A DNA stretch of 33,231 nt, from contig JAUNTP010000014.1 of the NCBI GenBank assembly GCA_030538585.1, positions 1-33,231 on the forward strand, read 5' to 3'. Made by a program: the position numbers and the translations under genes. Shown piece after piece: positions 9,485-20,342 of this stretch (its first letter is position 1; every line of letters starts with the position of its first letter). Source of the stretch: Mobilicoccus sp. (GTDB lineage Bacteria; Actinomycetota; Actinomycetes; Actinomycetales; Dermatophilaceae). The notes beneath the pieces are model-generated. The model did no database searches. It was not told where the DNA came from and saw only the letters and a program-made list of their open reading frames with translations.

Positions 9485-10245
9485 CGCTCCGTACCCTCCT
9501 CGAGCTCCTTCTCCAGGTCCTCGGTGGACCCGCTGAACGACTTGGCCTCTTCGAGCTGCTCGCGCGCGACGAGGATACGCGAGACCGACAGGCGGCTCGG
9601 CGTACCGTCGGGCAGCAGCGCGGGCGTGTCGACGGCGTTGTGCCGCGCGTACACACCGGGGGCGGGCAGACCGGCGACGTGCTTGTTCTCGCGGATGCGG
9701 CGCTTGGACCACGACTTCTGGTCCGGCTTGGGCGTGAGCCGCTCGCGGTGGGCCAGCACCATCGCCGCGACGGCGGCGACGACGAGCAGGACGCCGACCA
9801 TCTGGAAGGCGGCCATGTACGGCCCGAAGATCTGGTAGCCGATACCGGCGACGTTGCCCATCGCGTTGATGTCGGAGATGGGCGCCCCCTGCCGGAACGC
9901 GGTCTGGCTGATCGTCCCGATGAGCAGGATCGCGAGACCCAGCGCGACGATCCCGGAGGTGATGCGGTGACCCTTGAGGGTCTCCAGCCGCGTCTCCGAG
10001 GCGTCGACGCCGACCATCATGACGACGAACACGAACAACATCATGACGGCGCCGGAGTACATGAAGATCTGGATGAGCCCGAGGAAGTCTGCGCCCTGGG
10101 CGATGTAGAGGATCCCGAGCAGGATCATCACCAACACCATCGACAGGGCCGCATACACCGCGCGGCGGGCCATGACGAGGCCGAGGGCCCCGAGCACCAT
10201 CATCGGTGCCGCGATCCAGAAGAGGATCGCCTCACCCGTAGTCAT
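9481..10245 (-). CDS. nuoJ: NADH-quinone oxidoreductase subunit J
   Basis: Membrane subunit J of complex I, 254 residues. Five spans occupy about the first 165 residues, with the conserved [17 protein letters not shown] third helix (the helix known to switch conformation during turnover). The remaining roughly 85 residues are a charged cytoplasmic tail ending in an acidic run, longer than in E. coli NuoJ but common in Actinobacteria. The ATG at 10245 overlaps the nuoI stop; the stop overlaps the nuoK start. Confidence 0.95.
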   Translation of the reverse strand: MTTGEAILFWIAAPMMVLGALGLVMARRAVYAALSMVLVMILLGILYIAQGADFLGLIQIFMYSGAVMMLFVFVVMMVGVDASETRLETLKGHRITSGIVALGLAILLIGTISQTAFRQGAPISDINAMGNVAGIGYQIFGPYMAAFQMVGVLLVVAAVAAMVLAHRERLTPKPDQKSWSKRRIRENKHVAGLPAPGVYARHNAVDTPALLPDGTPSRLSVSRILVAREQLEEAKSFSGSTEDLEKELEEGTER

Positions 10246-11045
10246 CGCCGGGTACCGCCTTCCGTGAGTCCGCCGTCGCCGGCGGGCCGGGTCTCGACAC
10301 CGGCGGGGTCCGGGGCCCCCAGGGCACCGGAGGTCGCCGAGTCGGGGTCGGTGTCGGAGCCACGCTGCTGCGCGTACTCCTGCTGGGCGGGCGAGGCCTT
10401 GGCGACCTTGCCCTGGTAGTAGTCGCGCTCCTCCATGCCCTCGACCATCGGGTGGGGCGGGGAGACCATCCCCTCCTGCAGCGGCGCGAGGAGCTGGTGC
10501 TTCTCGAAGATGAGGTCCTCGCGGGTGTGGTCGGCGAGCTCGTAGAAGTTCGTCATCGTGAGTGCCCGGGTGGGGCAGGCCTCGATGCACAGACCGCAGA
10601 AGATGCAGCGCAGGTAGTTGATCTGGTAGACGCGCCCGTACCGCTCCCCCGGGGAGTAGCGGCCGGTGCCGCCCTGCTCGACCGGGGTGTCGTCGTTGTC
10701 GGCACCCTCGACGAGGATCGCGTCGGCCGGGCAGGCCCACGCGCACAGCTCGCAGCCGACGCACTTCTCCAGACCGTCGGGGTGACGGTTGAGCTGGTGA
10801 CGCCCGTGGTAGCGGGGCTGGGTCGGGCGCTTCTCCTCCGGGTACTGCTCGGTGTTGCGCTTGCGCACCTGGTTGGCGAAGGACACGCCGAAACCGGCCA
10901 CGGGCGCGAGGAGGTCGGAGAGGAAGCCGCCCTTGTTGTCGGCGGCGCTCTGCTCCGGCCCGTACACCGTCAACGGCTTGGGTTCGCCTCGTCGAGCGAC
11001 GTCGGAGCCGGGGTTCTCCTCCGGTGTGGGGGTGGACTCAGCCAC
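10242..11045 (-). CDS. nuoI: NADH-quinone oxidoreductase subunit I (2 x 4Fe-4S)
   Basis: Ferredoxin-like peripheral subunit of complex I carrying clusters N6a and N6b, which pass electrons from NuoG towards NuoB. The two CxxCxxCxxxCP motifs are intact: Cys95, 98, 101, 105 and Cys147, 150, 153, 157. The protein has 267 residues, with an N-terminal extension of about 45 residues and a hydrophilic C-terminal tail of about 70 residues beyond the core. Start is GTG at 11045 with AGGAGG six bases upstream; it overlaps nuoH by eight bases. Confidence 0.97.
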   Translation of the reverse strand: MAESTPTPEENPGSDVARRGEPKPLTVYGPEQSAADNKGGFLSDLLAPVAGFGVSFANQVRKRNTEQYPEEKRPTQPRYHGRHQLNRHPDGLEKCVGCELCAWACPADAILVEGADNDDTPVEQGGTGRYSPGERYGRVYQINYLRCIFCGLCIEACPTRALTMTNFYELADHTREDLIFEKHQLLAPLQEGMVSPPHPMVEGMEERDYYQGKVAKASPAQQEYAQQRGSDTDPDSATSGALGAPDPAGVETRPAGDGGLTEGGTRR

Positions 11046-12414
11046 GGTGGCCCTCCTGGTCGGTGGTGGTCGGCTCGGGCGCGTCGGAACTGCGCGCGTC
11101 GTCGCCGGTGCGGGTGGTGGACCCGATCGCGGCCGGGGTGCGGTCGCCGGACTCGATCAACCGCTGGCCGGGCATCGGCGGCACCGGGTAGCCACCCTCG
11201 TAGGGGTCGATCTCCGGCGGCGCCTCGTGCGCCCGCGCTTCGGCCTTGCGTTGCTGTCCGGAGTCCCAACTCCAGGCCGCGGCGAGCGCGAGCAGGAGGA
11301 AGACGCCGACGACGATCATCGTCCACATGAACGTGTTGGGGCCGAAGAAGGCGAGCTGCGCGGCGCGGATGTAGGCCACGGCGAGCACCCAGACGATGGT
11401 GACCGGGATGATGAACTTCCACCCGAACGCCATGAACTGGTCGTACCTGGTCCTGGGGACCGTGCCGCGCAGCCACACGAAGAACCACATGAACATCCAC
11501 ATCTTCAGCGTCAGCCAGAGGATGCCCCAGTAGCCGTGGTCGGGGATGCCGAGCGGCATGGTGTAGCCGCCGAGGAACAGCGTGCTCGCGAGCGCCGAGA
11601 CGGTGAACATGTTGATGTACTCGCCGACGAAGAACATGCCGAACCACATGCCGGAGTACTCGGTGTGGTAGCCGCCGACGAGCTCGCCCTCACCCTCGGC
11701 GAGGTCGAACGGGATGCGGTTGGTCTCGCCCACCATGCAGACGATGTAGATGAAGAACGAGAACACCGCCGGGATGATGAACCACATGCCGCGCTGGGCC
11801 TCGACGATGGTCGAGGTGGACATCGAGCCCGCGAAGAGGAAGATCGCGACGAGCGCGAGACCCATGCCGATCTCGTAGGAGATGACCTGGGCCGTGGAGC
11901 GCAGGCCACCGAGCAGCGGGTAGGTCGAGCCCGAAGACCAGCCGGCGAGCACGAAGCCGTAGGCGCCGACACCGGCCGCCGCGAGGACGACGATGACCGC
12001 GACCGGGGTATCGGTGACCTGCAGCGGGGTCTGGTAGCCGAACATGTTGACCATGCCGCCGAGCGGGATGACCGCGAAGGCGATCATGGCGCACGACATG
12101 GCGATGATCGGCGCGAGCAGGAACGTGAAGGTGTCCGCGTTCTTGGGGAGCACGGTCTCCTTCCAGCCCAGCTTGAACCCGTCGGCGAGGGTCTGGAACA
12201 GGCCGAACGGGCCGAACCGGTTGGGGCCGGAGCGCTGCTGCATGAACCCGACGAAGCGGCGTTCGAACCAGATGACGACGACGACCTGCAGCATCAGGTA
12301 GACGAAGAGGAAGAACACCTTGAGCGCCGAGAGCCACAGCGGCGTCGTGGAGAAATCCGCGACGGGTGCGCCCGGGACGGCGACCGGCGGGATGGCGGCG
12401 AGGAACGAGGTCAT
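11038..12414 (-). CDS. nuoH: NADH-quinone oxidoreductase subunit H
   Basis: Membrane subunit that builds most of the quinone chamber at the junction of peripheral and membrane arms, 458 residues, eight core spans. Typical conserved stretches are [40 protein letters not shown] and [15 protein letters not shown]. About 75 C-terminal residues form a polar tail rich in Pro, Thr and acidic residues, as in other actinobacterial NuoH. ATG at 12414 overlaps the nuoG stop by four bases. Confidence 0.97.
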   Translation of the reverse strand: MTSFLAAIPPVAVPGAPVADFSTTPLWLSALKVFFLFVYLMLQVVVVIWFERRFVGFMQQRSGPNRFGPFGLFQTLADGFKLGWKETVLPKNADTFTFLLAPIIAMSCAMIAFAVIPLGGMVNMFGYQTPLQVTDTPVAVIVVLAAAGVGAYGFVLAGWSSGSTYPLLGGLRSTAQVISYEIGMGLALVAIFLFAGSMSTSTIVEAQRGMWFIIPAVFSFFIYIVCMVGETNRIPFDLAEGEGELVGGYHTEYSGMWFGMFFVGEYINMFTVSALASTLFLGGYTMPLGIPDHGYWGILWLTLKMWMFMWFFVWLRGTVPRTRYDQFMAFGWKFIIPVTIVWVLAVAYIRAAQLAFFGPNTFMWTMIVVGVFLLLALAAAWSWDSGQQRKAEARAHEAPPEIDPYEGGYPVPPMPGQRLIESGDRTPAAIGSTTRTGDDARSSDAPEPTTTDQEGHRG

Positions 12415-14897
12415 GCGGAACCACCCTTGGACAAGGTGACGACGTCACCGGCGATGGCGCCGAGACCGGCGCGAACCCGTGACCGGGGCGAGTTGGTCGG
12501 CAACCACACGACGTGATCGACCATCGGGGTGAGACGGACCGGCAGCGTGATCGCGCCGCGGGAGGTGGAGACCGTGAGGGGGTCACCGTCGCCGATGCCC
12601 ACGTGGGCGGCCGTCGTGGGCGAGATGCGGGCGAGGGCCGCCGGGGCGGTGCCGGCGAGGAACGGCTCACCGTCCTGCATGACACCGGCGTCGAGCAGGT
12701 GATGCCAGGTGGCGAGGACCGCTTCTCCGTCGCGCAGAGTGGGCAGCGACCCGGCCTGCACGCGAGGTGCCTGCGCCGTGGCGCCCGACCACGCCCCGAG
12801 GGAGCGCATCTCCTGGCGCACGGCGGCGAGGTTGGCGGTGCCGAGGAAGGCGCCCATCTCGCCGGCGAGCAGGTCGAGCACGCGGTGGTCGGCCATGGCG
12901 TTGTTGGAGAGGGCCTGCTCGAACTCGCCGAGCCGCCCCTCCCAGTCGACGAAGGAGCCGGCGCGCTCGTCGTGGCTCCCGACCGGGAGCACGACGTCGG
13001 CGTACTCGTTCATCTCCCCGGCCCGCAAGTCGAGGGAGACGACGAACGCCCGACGCAGCGCCGCGTCGGCCAGCTCGACGTCCGCGAGGTCGTCGTGTTC
13101 GACGCCGCCGACGAGCAGGCCCGAGAGTGCACCGTTGGCCGCGTCGGCGATCATCGTGTTGCCGTCGCGACCGGTGCCGCTCGGCACGGCCTCGCCCCAG
13201 GCGCGCGCGACCTCCTCGCGGGCCCCTGCGTCGCTGACGGGGCGACCACCGGGCAGCAGCGTCGGCAGCGCACCCACCTCGAGGGCGCCGCGGTCGCCGG
13301 CGCGACGCGGGATCCACGCCAACCGGGCCCCCGTGGCCGATGCCAGGGAGGACACGGCGCTGAGGGCGCCGGGCACGGCACCCATGCGCTCACCCACGAG
13401 GATGATCGCGTTCTCGCGCAGCACCTGGCCGATCTGCTCCAGCTCACCGCGTCCGGCCTCGATGGCCGCGAGCAGCTCGGGCTCGGTGCCGGGCGCGGCT
13501 TGCACGAGCGTGCCGAGCAGCTTGATGAGGCCATTGGACGAGAACGGGGCGACCGAGTAGATCTTCGTTTTGTTCGCGCGGTTGGCCTTGCGGAGCCGCA
13601 GGAACACCATCGGCGACTCCTCCTCGGGCTCGAAGCCCACGAGGAGGACCGCGTTCGCCTGCTCGAGGTCGGCGTAGGTGACCGCGCCGGTCTCGGGCGA
13701 GGTCGTGACGACGTGCGCGGCGAGGAACGCCTCCTCCTCGGCCGAGTGGGGCCGAGCGCGGAAGTCGATGTCGTTCGTGCCGAGCGCGACGCGCGCGAAC
13801 TTGCTGAACGCGTACGCGTCCTCGACGGCGAGGCGGCCACCGGTGAGGACACCGACACCGCGGTCGGCCCTCGCGCGGGCGAGGCCGTCGGCGGCCACGG
13901 CGAGCGCCTCCGGCCAGGAGGACGTGCGCAGCTCGCCGTTCTCGCGGATCTTGGGGGCGGCCATGCGGTCGGGCTGGGTCTGGTAGGCGAACGCCCACCG
14001 GCCCTTGTCGCAGTTCCACTCCTCGTTGACCTCAGGGGTGTTGCTCACCATGCGGCGCAACACCGTGCCGCGACGGTGGTCGGTGCGCTGGAAGCAGCCG
14101 CTCGCGCAGTGCTCGCACATGCCCGGGGTGGAGACGAGGTCGAACGGGCGCGACCGGAACCGGTAGGTGGCGCTGGTGAGCGCACCCACCGGGCAGATCT
14201 GGACCGTATTGCCGGAGAAGTACGAGGCGAACGGCGTGTCCTGGAAGACGCCGATCTGGCTGTTCGCCCCCCGCTCGGTGAGGGAGATGAACGGGTCGCC
14301 CGCGATCTGGTCGGAGAAGCGCGTGCACCGCTGACACAGCACGCACCGCTCACGGTCGAGCAGCACCTGCGTCGAGACGTTGACCGGCTTGGGGTAGGTG
14401 CGCTTGGTGTCGGTGAACCGGCTCTCGGCGCGCCCGTGGCTCATCGCCTGGTTCTGCAGGGGGCACTCGCCACCCTTGTCGCAGACCGGGCAGTCCAGCG
14501 GGTGGTTGATGAGCAGGAACTCCATGACCCCCTGCTGGGCCTTGTCGGCCACCGGCGAGGTGAGGTGGGTCTCGACCTGCATGCCGTCGCTGCAGGTCAT
14601 CGTGCAGGACGCCTGCGGCTTGGGCATCTTGGACAGTGTGCCGTCGCGGCCCGGCATCGACACGTCGACGAGGCACTGGCGGCAGGCGCCGGCCGGCTCC
14701 AACAGCGGGTGGTCGCAGAAGCGCGGGATTTCGATGCCGATCTGCTCGGCGGCCCGGATCACCAGGGTGCCCTTGGGCACCTGGGTCTCGATGCCGTCGA
14801 TGGAGACGGTCACCAGGTCTTCGCGCGGCGGCATCGCCGCGTTGCCGCCCTGGGAGGTGGGGTTGGCACCCGACGCGGGGCTGGTCGGGACGGTCAT
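12411..14897 (-). CDS. nuoG: NADH-quinone oxidoreductase subunit G
   Basis: Large iron-sulfur subunit of complex I, 828 residues. N-terminal ligands can be read off: 2Fe-2S N1b from Cys61, 72, 75 and Cys98 (or 102); N5 from His132, Cys136, 139, 145; N4 from Cys185, 188, 191, 235. The extra off-pathway N7 site, present only in some bacteria, is complete (Cys261, 264, 268, 296). The rest is a molybdopterin-oxidoreductase-like domain without visible cofactor function in this family. About 20 residues at the N-terminus are a low-complexity lead; an internal ATG (residue 22) is an alternative start, but the ATG at 14897 overlaps the nuoF stop and is preferred. Confidence 0.97.
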   Translation of the reverse strand: MTVPTSPASGANPTSQGGNAAMPPREDLVTVSIDGIETQVPKGTLVIRAAEQIGIEIPRFCDHPLLEPAGACRQCLVDVSMPGRDGTLSKMPKPQASCTMTCSDGMQVETHLTSPVADKAQQGVMEFLLINHPLDCPVCDKGGECPLQNQAMSHGRAESRFTDTKRTYPKPVNVSTQVLLDRERCVLCQRCTRFSDQIAGDPFISLTERGANSQIGVFQDTPFASYFSGNTVQICPVGALTSATYRFRSRPFDLVSTPGMCEHCASGCFQRTDHRRGTVLRRMVSNTPEVNEEWNCDKGRWAFAYQTQPDRMAAPKIRENGELRTSSWPEALAVAADGLARARADRGVGVLTGGRLAVEDAYAFSKFARVALGTNDIDFRARPHSAEEEAFLAAHVVTTSPETGAVTYADLEQANAVLLVGFEPEEESPMVFLRLRKANRANKTKIYSVAPFSSNGLIKLLGTLVQAAPGTEPELLAAIEAGRGELEQIGQVLRENAIILVGERMGAVPGALSAVSSLASATGARLAWIPRRAGDRGALEVGALPTLLPGGRPVSDAGAREEVARAWGEAVPSGTGRDGNTMIADAANGALSGLLVGGVEHDDLADVELADAALRRAFVVSLDLRAGEMNEYADVVLPVGSHDERAGSFVDWEGRLGEFEQALSNNAMADHRVLDLLAGEMGAFLGTANLAAVRQEMRSLGAWSGATAQAPRVQAGSLPTLRDGEAVLATWHHLLDAGVMQDGEPFLAGTAPAALARISPTTAAHVGIGDGDPLTVSTSRGAITLPVRLTPMVDHVVWLPTNSPRSRVRAGLGAIAGDVVTLSKGGSA

Positions 14898-16207
14898 GAG
14901 GTCACGCTCTCCTTCGCGAACAGCACCGAGGCCTCCGGCGGGAACGACACGTCGACCGGGGTCGTCATCGCCTGCACGAACTCCTCGCGGAAATACTTGA
15001 TGCCGGAGCTCACCGGGCTCGTCGCACCGTCACCGAGGGCACAGAAGGAACGCCCGAGGATGTTGCTCGCGATGTCGTCGAGCTTCTCGATGTCGCCCTC
15101 GATGCCGCGCCCCTGCTCGAGGCGGGTGAGGATCTCCCGCAGCCAGTAGGTGCCCTCACGACACGGGGTGCACTTGCCGCAGGACTCGTGCGCGTAGAAG
15201 TCGATCCAGCGCGACACGGCCCGCACGACCGAGACGGTCTCGTCGAAGATCTGCAGGGCCCGGGTGCCGAGCATCGACCCGGCCTGCCCGACGGACTCGA
15301 AATCGAGCGGTACGTCGAGGTGCTCATCGGTGAAGATCGGGGTCGAGGAGCCGCCCGGGGTCCAGAACTTGAGGCGGTGCCCGGCGCGGATACCGCCCGC
15401 CATGTCGAGCAGCTCACGCAACGTGATGCCCAGCGGAGCCTCGTACTGGCCCGGGCGCTCCACGTGCCCCGAGAGGCTGAAGATGCCGAAGCCCTTGGAC
15501 TTCTCGGTGCCCATCCCGCCGAACCACTCGGCGCCGTGCAGCATGATCGGCGGCACCGACGCGATGGACTCGACGTTGTTGACCACGGTCGGGCGCGCGT
15601 AGAGACCCGCGACGGCCGGGAACGGGGGCTTGAGCCGCGGCTGACCGCGCCGACCCTCCAGGGAGTCCAGCAGCGCCGTCTCCTCACCGCAGATGTACGC
15701 CCCGGCTCCGGCGTGCACCGTGATGTCGAGGTCGAAGCCGCTGCCGAGGATGTCCTTACCGAGGTAGCCCGCGGCGTACGCCTCACGCACGGCCTCCATG
15801 AGGCGGCGGTACACGTGCGCGACCTCACCGCGCAGGTACACGAACGCGTGGTGGCAGCCGATGGCGTAGCTCGTGATGATCATGCCCTCGATGAGGAACT
15901 GCGGGCTCGCCATGAGCAGCGGGATGTCCTTGCACGTGCCCGGCTCGGACTCGTCCGCGTTGACCACGAGGTAGCGGGGGCCACCGTCCGGCGGGGGCAG
16001 GAAGCCCCACTTCATGCCGGTGGGGAACCCGGCGCCGCCGCGGCCGCGCAGACCGGAGTCCTTCGCGGCTTGCACGAGGGCCTCGGGGTCGGTGCCCAGC
16101 GCCTTGCGGAGCGCCTGGTACCCCTCGAAGGACTCGTACGCCTCGAGGGTCCACGACCGGTCCGTCGTCCACGGCTTGGTGAGGATCGGGGTCAGCTCGG
16201 TGCTCAT
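14894..16207 (-). CDS. nuoF: NADH-quinone oxidoreductase subunit F (FMN, NADH site)
   Basis: NADH-oxidising flavoprotein subunit, 437 residues. The glycine-rich NADH/FMN segment [13 protein letters not shown] is at 55-67, NADESEPGT at 83-91 and [13 protein letters not shown] at 167-179. Cluster N3 ligands are Cys343, 346, 349 ([11 protein letters not shown]) and Cys389. ATG at 16207 has GGGAG seven bases upstream and is shared (ATGA) with the stop of a 15-codon ORF that fills the gap to nuoE. The coding frame stays open further upstream inside nuoE, but that extension has no family similarity. Confidence 0.97.
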   Translation of the reverse strand: MSTELTPILTKPWTTDRSWTLEAYESFEGYQALRKALGTDPEALVQAAKDSGLRGRGGAGFPTGMKWGFLPPPDGGPRYLVVNADESEPGTCKDIPLLMASPQFLIEGMIITSYAIGCHHAFVYLRGEVAHVYRRLMEAVREAYAAGYLGKDILGSGFDLDITVHAGAGAYICGEETALLDSLEGRRGQPRLKPPFPAVAGLYARPTVVNNVESIASVPPIMLHGAEWFGGMGTEKSKGFGIFSLSGHVERPGQYEAPLGITLRELLDMAGGIRAGHRLKFWTPGGSSTPIFTDEHLDVPLDFESVGQAGSMLGTRALQIFDETVSVVRAVSRWIDFYAHESCGKCTPCREGTYWLREILTRLEQGRGIEGDIEKLDDIASNILGRSFCALGDGATSPVSSGIKYFREEFVQAMTTPVDVSFPPEASVLFAKESVTS

Positions 16208-16251
16208 GCGCGCACTCCCTTCGCGATGTCGATGACGTCGAACGGGACCAT
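16204..16251 (-). CDS. Micro-ORF of 15 codons exactly bridging nuoE and nuoF
   Basis: ATG at 16251-16249 overlaps the nuoE stop (TGATG), and its TGA (16206-16204) overlaps the nuoF ATG (ATGA). The predicted peptide is [15 protein letters not shown]. The ORF contains the nuoF Shine-Dalgarno. Its own upstream signal (GGAGAGG about ten bases before the ATG) is moderate. It may be a translational-coupling element rather than a functional peptide, or chance. No family is recognised. Confidence 0.35.
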   Translation of the reverse strand: MVPFDVIDIAKGVRA

Positions 16252-17090
16252 CACTCGTCCACCTCTCCGTCGCCCGGCTTCTCGTCGGGCTCGTTGACCG
16301 GGGTGTCCTGCGAGCTCGGGCGGCCACGCTGCATGCCGCCGGCCTCCGCGCCCGGCCTGGACTCCGTGGGCTCGTACTGCTCGCCCTTGGGGGCATCCCA
16401 GCCGCGCTCCTCGGCGAGCCGGACGCCGACCAGGGAGGCGTCGCCGCCCGCGGGGCCTTCGTTGACCCGGCCGTCGGGGAACCCGGCGAGCACCCGCGAG
16501 ACCTCCTTGAAGGTGACCACGGTGTCGGGGCCGCGGCTGGGCCGCACGTCATCCCCCGCCCGCAGCGCGTCGACCAGCGCGATCGTCGAGGCGGGCGACA
16601 TGTTGTCGAAGAACTCCCAGTTGGTCATGACGACCGGGGCGTAGTCGCACGCCGCGTTGCATTCGAGGCGCTCGAGGGTGATGGCGCCGTCGGCGGTGGT
16701 CTCCTCGTGGCCGACACCCAGGTGGGTGCTCACCGCGTCCCAGATGGCGTCGCCGCCCATGACCGCGCACAACGTGTTCGTGCACACGCCCACGGTGTAG
16801 GTGCCGTTGGGGAACCGCTTGTACTGGGTGTAGAACGTCGCCACACCGCTGACCTCGGCGCCCGTGAGGCCCAGGGTCTGCGCGCAGAACTCGATGCCGC
16901 GCGGCGAGATGTAGCCGTCGACGCTCTGCACGAGGTGCAACAGCGGCAGCAGCGCCGACCGCTTCTGCGGATACCGCGCCACGACCTCCTCGGCGTCGAC
17001 GCGCAACTGCTCGGCGACCTCCGCCGGGTACGGCTGCGTCGGCCGAGCCGGCTCGGTGCCGTAGTTGGGGCGATCCCCGTGCCCGCTCAT
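16251..17090 (-). CDS. nuoE: NADH-quinone oxidoreductase subunit E (2Fe-2S)
   Basis: Peripheral 24-kDa-type subunit carrying the N1a 2Fe-2S cluster next to the FMN of NuoF, 279 residues. All four ligands are seen: Cys103 and Cys108 (GVCTNTLC), Cys144 and Cys148 (ECNAAC). The thioredoxin-like core ends near residue 180; about 85 further hydrophilic residues form a Pro/Gly/Glu-rich tail absent from short NuoE proteins. ATG at 17090 is preferred because AGGAG lies five bases upstream; an ATG at 17126 in the same frame lacks a comparable signal and falls inside the micro-ORF region. Confidence 0.96.
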   Translation of the reverse strand: MSGHGDRPNYGTEPARPTQPYPAEVAEQLRVDAEEVVARYPQKRSALLPLLHLVQSVDGYISPRGIEFCAQTLGLTGAEVSGVATFYTQYKRFPNGTYTVGVCTNTLCAVMGGDAIWDAVSTHLGVGHEETTADGAITLERLECNAACDYAPVVMTNWEFFDNMSPASTIALVDALRAGDDVRPSRGPDTVVTFKEVSRVLAGFPDGRVNEGPAGGDASLVGVRLAEERGWDAPKGEQYEPTESRPGAEAGGMQRGRPSSQDTPVNEPDEKPGDGEVDE

Positions 17091-17152
17091 CGGTTCTCCT
17101 CGACAACTCGTTCGCTGATGGCGCACTCGTCGTGCGGCCGCGCGGTGCTCAT
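17087..17152 (-). CDS. Micro-ORF of 21 codons exactly bridging nuoD and nuoE
   Basis: ATG at 17152-17150 overlaps the nuoD TGA (ATGA), and its TGA at 17089-17087 overlaps the nuoE ATG (ATGA), so it fills the 58-bp gap without a spare base. A strong GGGAGG lies nine bases before its ATG, inside nuoD. The peptide begins [13 protein letters not shown], contains one Cys and ends in EENR. It resembles no subunit I know. Either it is a translated coupling ORF or small protein, or the arrangement is fortuitous; the double overlap plus Shine-Dalgarno favours translation. Confidence 0.45.
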   Translation of the reverse strand: MSTARPHDECAISERVVEENR

Positions 17153-18519
17153 CGGTCCACGCCTCCCATCACCGGGTCGATCGAGGCGACGGCCACGACG
17201 ACATCGGCCACGTTGCCACCCTCGACCACAGCGGCGACGGATTGGAGGTTGTGGAACGACGGATCACGGAAGTGGGCCCGGTAGGGGCGGGTGCCGCCGT
17301 CGGAGACGACGTGGCAACCCAGTTCGCCCTTGGCGGACTCCACGGCCTGGTAGGCCTGACCCGGCGGGACCCGGAAACCCTCGGTGACCAGCTTGAAGTG
17401 GTGGATCAGGGACTCCATGGAGGTGCCCATGATGTGCCTGATGTGCTCGAGGCTGTTGCCCTGACCGTCGGAACCGATCGAGAGCTGCGCCGGCCACGCG
17501 ATCTTCGGGTCGTCGTGCATGACGGGGCCCGACCCGGAGGCGAGCCGGTCGATGCACTGCTCCACGATGCGCAGCGACTGCCACATCTCGTTGAACCGGA
17601 CCCGCAGACGGCCGTAGGCGTCCGGGGTGTCCCACGTGCACACGTCGAACTCGTACGTCTCGTACCCGCTGTACGGCTCGGCCTTGCGAAGGTCGTGCGG
17701 CAGGCCGGTGGAGCGCAGCATGGGGCCGGTGATGCCGAGGGCCATGCAGCCGGTGAGGTCGAGGTAGCCCACGTCGACCAGGCGACCCTTGGCGATGGGG
17801 TTCTCGAGGACGAGGGCCTCCATCTGCTTGATGCCCTTGCGCATGAGGGGCATCTGCTCGTCGAGGATGTCCTTCCATCCCGCGGGCAGATCCTGCGCCA
17901 CACCGCCGGGGCGGATGTAGGCGTTGTTCATCCGCAGACCGGTCGTGGCCTCGATGAACCGCAGGATGCGCTCACGCTGCTGAGCGGCCGTGGTGAACAC
18001 GGTCGTCGCGCCGAGCTCCATGTTGCCCGTGCCGAGGCAGATGAGGTGGGAGCTGATGCGGGTGAGCTCCATCATCATCACGCGGATGACCTGCGCACGC
18101 TCCGGGATCTGCTCGGTGATGCCGAGCAGCTTCTCGATGCCCATGCAGTAGGCGGCCTCCTGGAACATGGGCGTCAAGTAGTCCATGCGGGTGCAGAACG
18201 TCGTGCCCTGCGTCCACGTGCGGAACTCCATGTTCTTCTCGATACCGGTGTGCAGGTAACCGATGCCGGCGCGGCCCTCGGTGACGTGCTCGCCGTCGAG
18301 TTCGAGGATGAGACGCAGCACGCCGTGCGTGGACGGGTGCTGCGGACCCATGTTGACGATGATGCGCTCGTCGCTGTGCTCGATGGCCTCCGCGGCGATC
18401 TGCTCCCAGTCGCCACCGCTCGCGGTGAAGGCGCGCTCGCCCTTCTCGCGGTCGCCCGCGCCGCGCGTGGCCTGGACGTCGTCCTCCAGCACCTGGCCGG
18501 TGTACTCGTTGGCAGTCAT
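17149..18519 (-). CDS. nuoD: NADH-quinone oxidoreductase subunit D
   Basis: 49-kDa-type subunit, related to the large subunit of NiFe hydrogenases, forming the quinone-reduction site with NuoB and NuoH. It has 456 residues. Conserved blocks visible: [15 protein letters not shown] with the quinone-site His near residue 60, [48 protein letters not shown] and [15 protein letters not shown]. The first 45 residues or so are a poorly conserved acidic lead. ATG at 18519 overlaps the nuoC stop by one base (TGATG). The last codons carry the Shine-Dalgarno of the micro-ORF that follows. Confidence 0.97.
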   Translation of the reverse strand: MTANEYTGQVLEDDVQATRGAGDREKGERAFTASGGDWEQIAAEAIEHSDERIIVNMGPQHPSTHGVLRLILELDGEHVTEGRAGIGYLHTGIEKNMEFRTWTQGTTFCTRMDYLTPMFQEAAYCMGIEKLLGITEQIPERAQVIRVMMMELTRISSHLICLGTGNMELGATTVFTTAAQQRERILRFIEATTGLRMNNAYIRPGGVAQDLPAGWKDILDEQMPLMRKGIKQMEALVLENPIAKGRLVDVGYLDLTGCMALGITGPMLRSTGLPHDLRKAEPYSGYETYEFDVCTWDTPDAYGRLRVRFNEMWQSLRIVEQCIDRLASGSGPVMHDDPKIAWPAQLSIGSDGQGNSLEHIRHIMGTSMESLIHHFKLVTEGFRVPPGQAYQAVESAKGELGCHVVSDGGTRPYRAHFRDPSFHNLQSVAAVVEGGNVADVVVAVASIDPVMGGVDR

Positions 18520-19262
18520 CAGTTGAACGCCCTCCGCTGGTCCGGCGGCGGCACGGTGGCGCCCTTGTACTCCACCGGGATACCGCCGAGGGGGTAGTCC
18601 TTGCGCTGCGGGTGACCGGGCCAGTCATCCGGCATGAGGATGCGCGTGAGGGCCGGGTGGCCGTCGAAGATGATGCCGAAGAAGTCCCAGGTCTCGCGCT
18701 CGTGCCAGTTGGCGCCGGGGTAGCACTCGACCACGGACGGGATGTGGGGGTCGGCGTCGGGGCAGCTCACCTCGACGCGGATGCGCCGGGAGCCGTGGGT
18801 GAGGGAGACCAGGCCGTAGCAGGCGTGCAGCTCGGCGCCCTCGTCCATCGGGTAGTGCACACCGGAGACGCCCGTGAACATCTCGAACCGCAGCGTCGGC
18901 TCGTCGCGCAGCGCCCAGGCCACGGCGAGCAGGTGCTCGCGACGGACGTGGATCGTCATCTCGCCCGCGTGGATGACGACGCGGTCGACGGCCTCCGCCA
19001 TCGTCGCGCCGCCACGGCGCTCCAGCGCCGCTTCGAGCTCGTCGGCGACCTCGTCGAACCAGCCGCCGTAGGGCCGCGTCGCCGCGCCCGGGAACAGGGT
19101 GGGGGTGACCAGGCCGCCGTACCCGCTGGTGTCGTGGCCGTTCGTGGCGCCGAACATGCCACGACGCTCACCCATGACCTTCGGGTCCGGCTCGGTTCCC
19201 GGCGCGGCGGGCAGGGAGTCCCCGCCCGTGCCTTGGGTGTGTCCGGAGGAGGTGTCGCTCAC
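18519..19262 (-). CDS. nuoC: NADH-quinone oxidoreductase subunit C
   Basis: 30-kDa-type peripheral subunit, 247 residues, unfused to NuoD. The core contains [19 protein letters not shown] and the diagnostic [20 protein letters not shown] and [19 protein letters not shown]. The first 60 residues or so are a flexible Gly/Asp/Thr-rich extension typical of actinobacterial NuoC. GTG at 19262 overlaps the nuoB stop (GTGA). It helps scaffold NuoD and NuoI in the peripheral arm. Confidence 0.96.
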   Translation of the reverse strand: MSDTSSGHTQGTGGDSLPAAPGTEPDPKVMGERRGMFGATNGHDTSGYGGLVTPTLFPGAATRPYGGWFDEVADELEAALERRGGATMAEAVDRVVIHAGEMTIHVRREHLLAVAWALRDEPTLRFEMFTGVSGVHYPMDEGAELHACYGLVSLTHGSRRIRVEVSCPDADPHIPSVVECYPGANWHERETWDFFGIIFDGHPALTRILMPDDWPGHPQRKDYPLGGIPVEYKGATVPPPDQRRAFN

Positions 19263-19843
19263 GCCAGCAGCCCCTTCTGCTCGATCAACGGAGTCTCCGA
19301 CAGCGCCGCACGCTCGACCTCACGCGCGATCTTCTTGCGGTCGAAGATGTGCGGGGACGCGGTGATCTGCTCGTGGAGCTTGAGGAAGGCGTTGATGAGC
19401 ATCTGCGGGCGCGGCGGACAGCCCGGCAGGTACACGTCGACCGGCACGATGTGGTCGACGCCCTGCACGATCGCGTAGTTGTTGAACATGCCGCCGGAGC
19501 TCGCGCACACGCCCATGGAGACGACCCACTTGGGTTCGGGCATCTGGTCGTACACCTGACGCACGACCGGCGCCATCTTCTGGCTGACGCGACCGGCGAC
19601 GATCATGAGGTCGGCCTGGCGTGGAGCAGCGGAGAACCGCTCCATGCCGAAGCGGGAGATGTCGTTGTCCGGGGACACCGTCACCATCATCTCGATCGCG
19701 CAACAGGCCAGACCGAACGTCGCCGGCCACACCGACTTGCTCAGCAGGAACCCCGCGACCGTGTTGATGTTGGCCGTCAGGACCCCCGAGGGCAGCGGGT
19801 CGGCGCTGTCACCCTGCCCGAAGGCGTACTCGGTGTTCGTCAT
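19259..19843 (-). CDS. nuoB: NADH-quinone oxidoreductase subunit B (N2 cluster)
   Basis: PSST-type subunit holding terminal 4Fe-4S cluster N2, the immediate donor to menaquinone, 194 residues. Ligands are visible as Cys47-Cys48 ([10 protein letters not shown]), Cys113 (MGVCASSGG) and Cys142 (LPGCPPRP). ATG at 19843 comes one base after the nuoA stop (TGACATG), giving the family's usual N-terminus. The longer in-frame start at 19903 would add an unrelated sequence overlapping nuoA. Confidence 0.97.
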   Translation of the reverse strand: MTNTEYAFGQGDSADPLPSGVLTANINTVAGFLLSKSVWPATFGLACCAIEMMVTVSPDNDISRFGMERFSAAPRQADLMIVAGRVSQKMAPVVRQVYDQMPEPKWVVSMGVCASSGGMFNNYAIVQGVDHIVPVDVYLPGCPPRPQMLINAFLKLHEQITASPHIFDRKKIAREVERAALSETPLIEQKGLLA

Positions 19844-19844
19844 G

Positions 19845-20219
19845 TCAGTCCCAATCCAATCCGCCACGACGCCACACGTAGGCGTCGGCGATGAAGAACG
19901 CATTGAGCAGGAAGAGCGTCACCGCGAACAGCCCGTACAGGCCGAGCTGGTCGAAGGTGATCGCGAACGGAAGCAGGAAGACCGCCTCCACGTCGAAGAT
20001 GATGAAGAGCATCGCCGTCGTCGCGTACTTGATGGGGAACCGCCCACCCTGGTCGGCCTGGGGCGAGGGCTGGATGCCGCACTCGTAGGCCATGACCTTG
20101 GCCGCGTTGTACCGCCGCGGCCCCAGGAGGAACCCCATGCCCAACACGGCGACGAGGGCGAACCCGAGCCCGAAGGTGAAGAAGATCAGGATCGGCAGGT
20201 AGGGGCTGGTCATCTCCAT
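19845..20219 (-). CDS. nuoA: NADH-quinone oxidoreductase subunit A
   Basis: First gene of the complex I operon: a 124-residue, three-span membrane subunit near the quinone site. Conserved YECG (45-48) and [13 protein letters not shown] (72-84), including the functional Asp/Glu pair, are present. ATG at 20219 has GGGGAG eight bases upstream; the ATG at 20213 would be too far from that signal. Upstream lies a 123-bp gap with a hairpin (20287-20306). A TAGACT -10-like hexamer on the minus strand near 20324-20329 could mark an operon promoter, but no good -35 accompanies it. Confidence 0.95.
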   Translation of the reverse strand: MEMTSPYLPILIFFTFGLGFALVAVLGMGFLLGPRRYNAAKVMAYECGIQPSPQADQGGRFPIKYATTAMLFIIFDVEAVFLLPFAITFDQLGLYGLFAVTLFLLNAFFIADAYVWRRGGLDWD

Positions 20220-20286
20220 GTGACGCGCTCCCCTTTCGGTGCTCGTGCAGCGTGGCGCATGCGGCTTCGTCTCTCCCGGTGGCCTC

Positions 20287-20306
20287 CCGGGCGCGCAGGC
20301 GCCCGG
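20287..20306. terminator. Hairpin between menJ and nuoA
   Basis: Perfect 8-bp stem CCGGGCGC / GCGCCCGG (20287-20294 with 20299-20306) closed by the tetraloop GCAG, about 37 bases past the menJ stop codon in the direction of transcription. It could end transcription of the men genes or attenuate read-through into nuo. There is no U tract. Confidence 0.5.
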
Positions 20307-20342
20307 TCGGTCCGCCGTCAGTCTAGTGAATGTCGGACCCGC

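Noticed and set aside
12513..15149. Very long plus-strand open frame (878 codons) antisense to nuoG and nuoF, with similar long frames opposite nuoM (5535-7301) and nuoL (7223-9166)
   Set aside because: The translations are Arg/Glu/His/Asp-rich without domains and mirror the codon bias of the real minus-strand genes; such frames are expected opposite high-GC coding sequence.
17091..17126. nuoE start at ATG 17126
   Set aside because: The added 12 residues have no family similarity and no Shine-Dalgarno, whereas ATG 17090 has AGGAG at 5 bases and the micro-ORF overlap.
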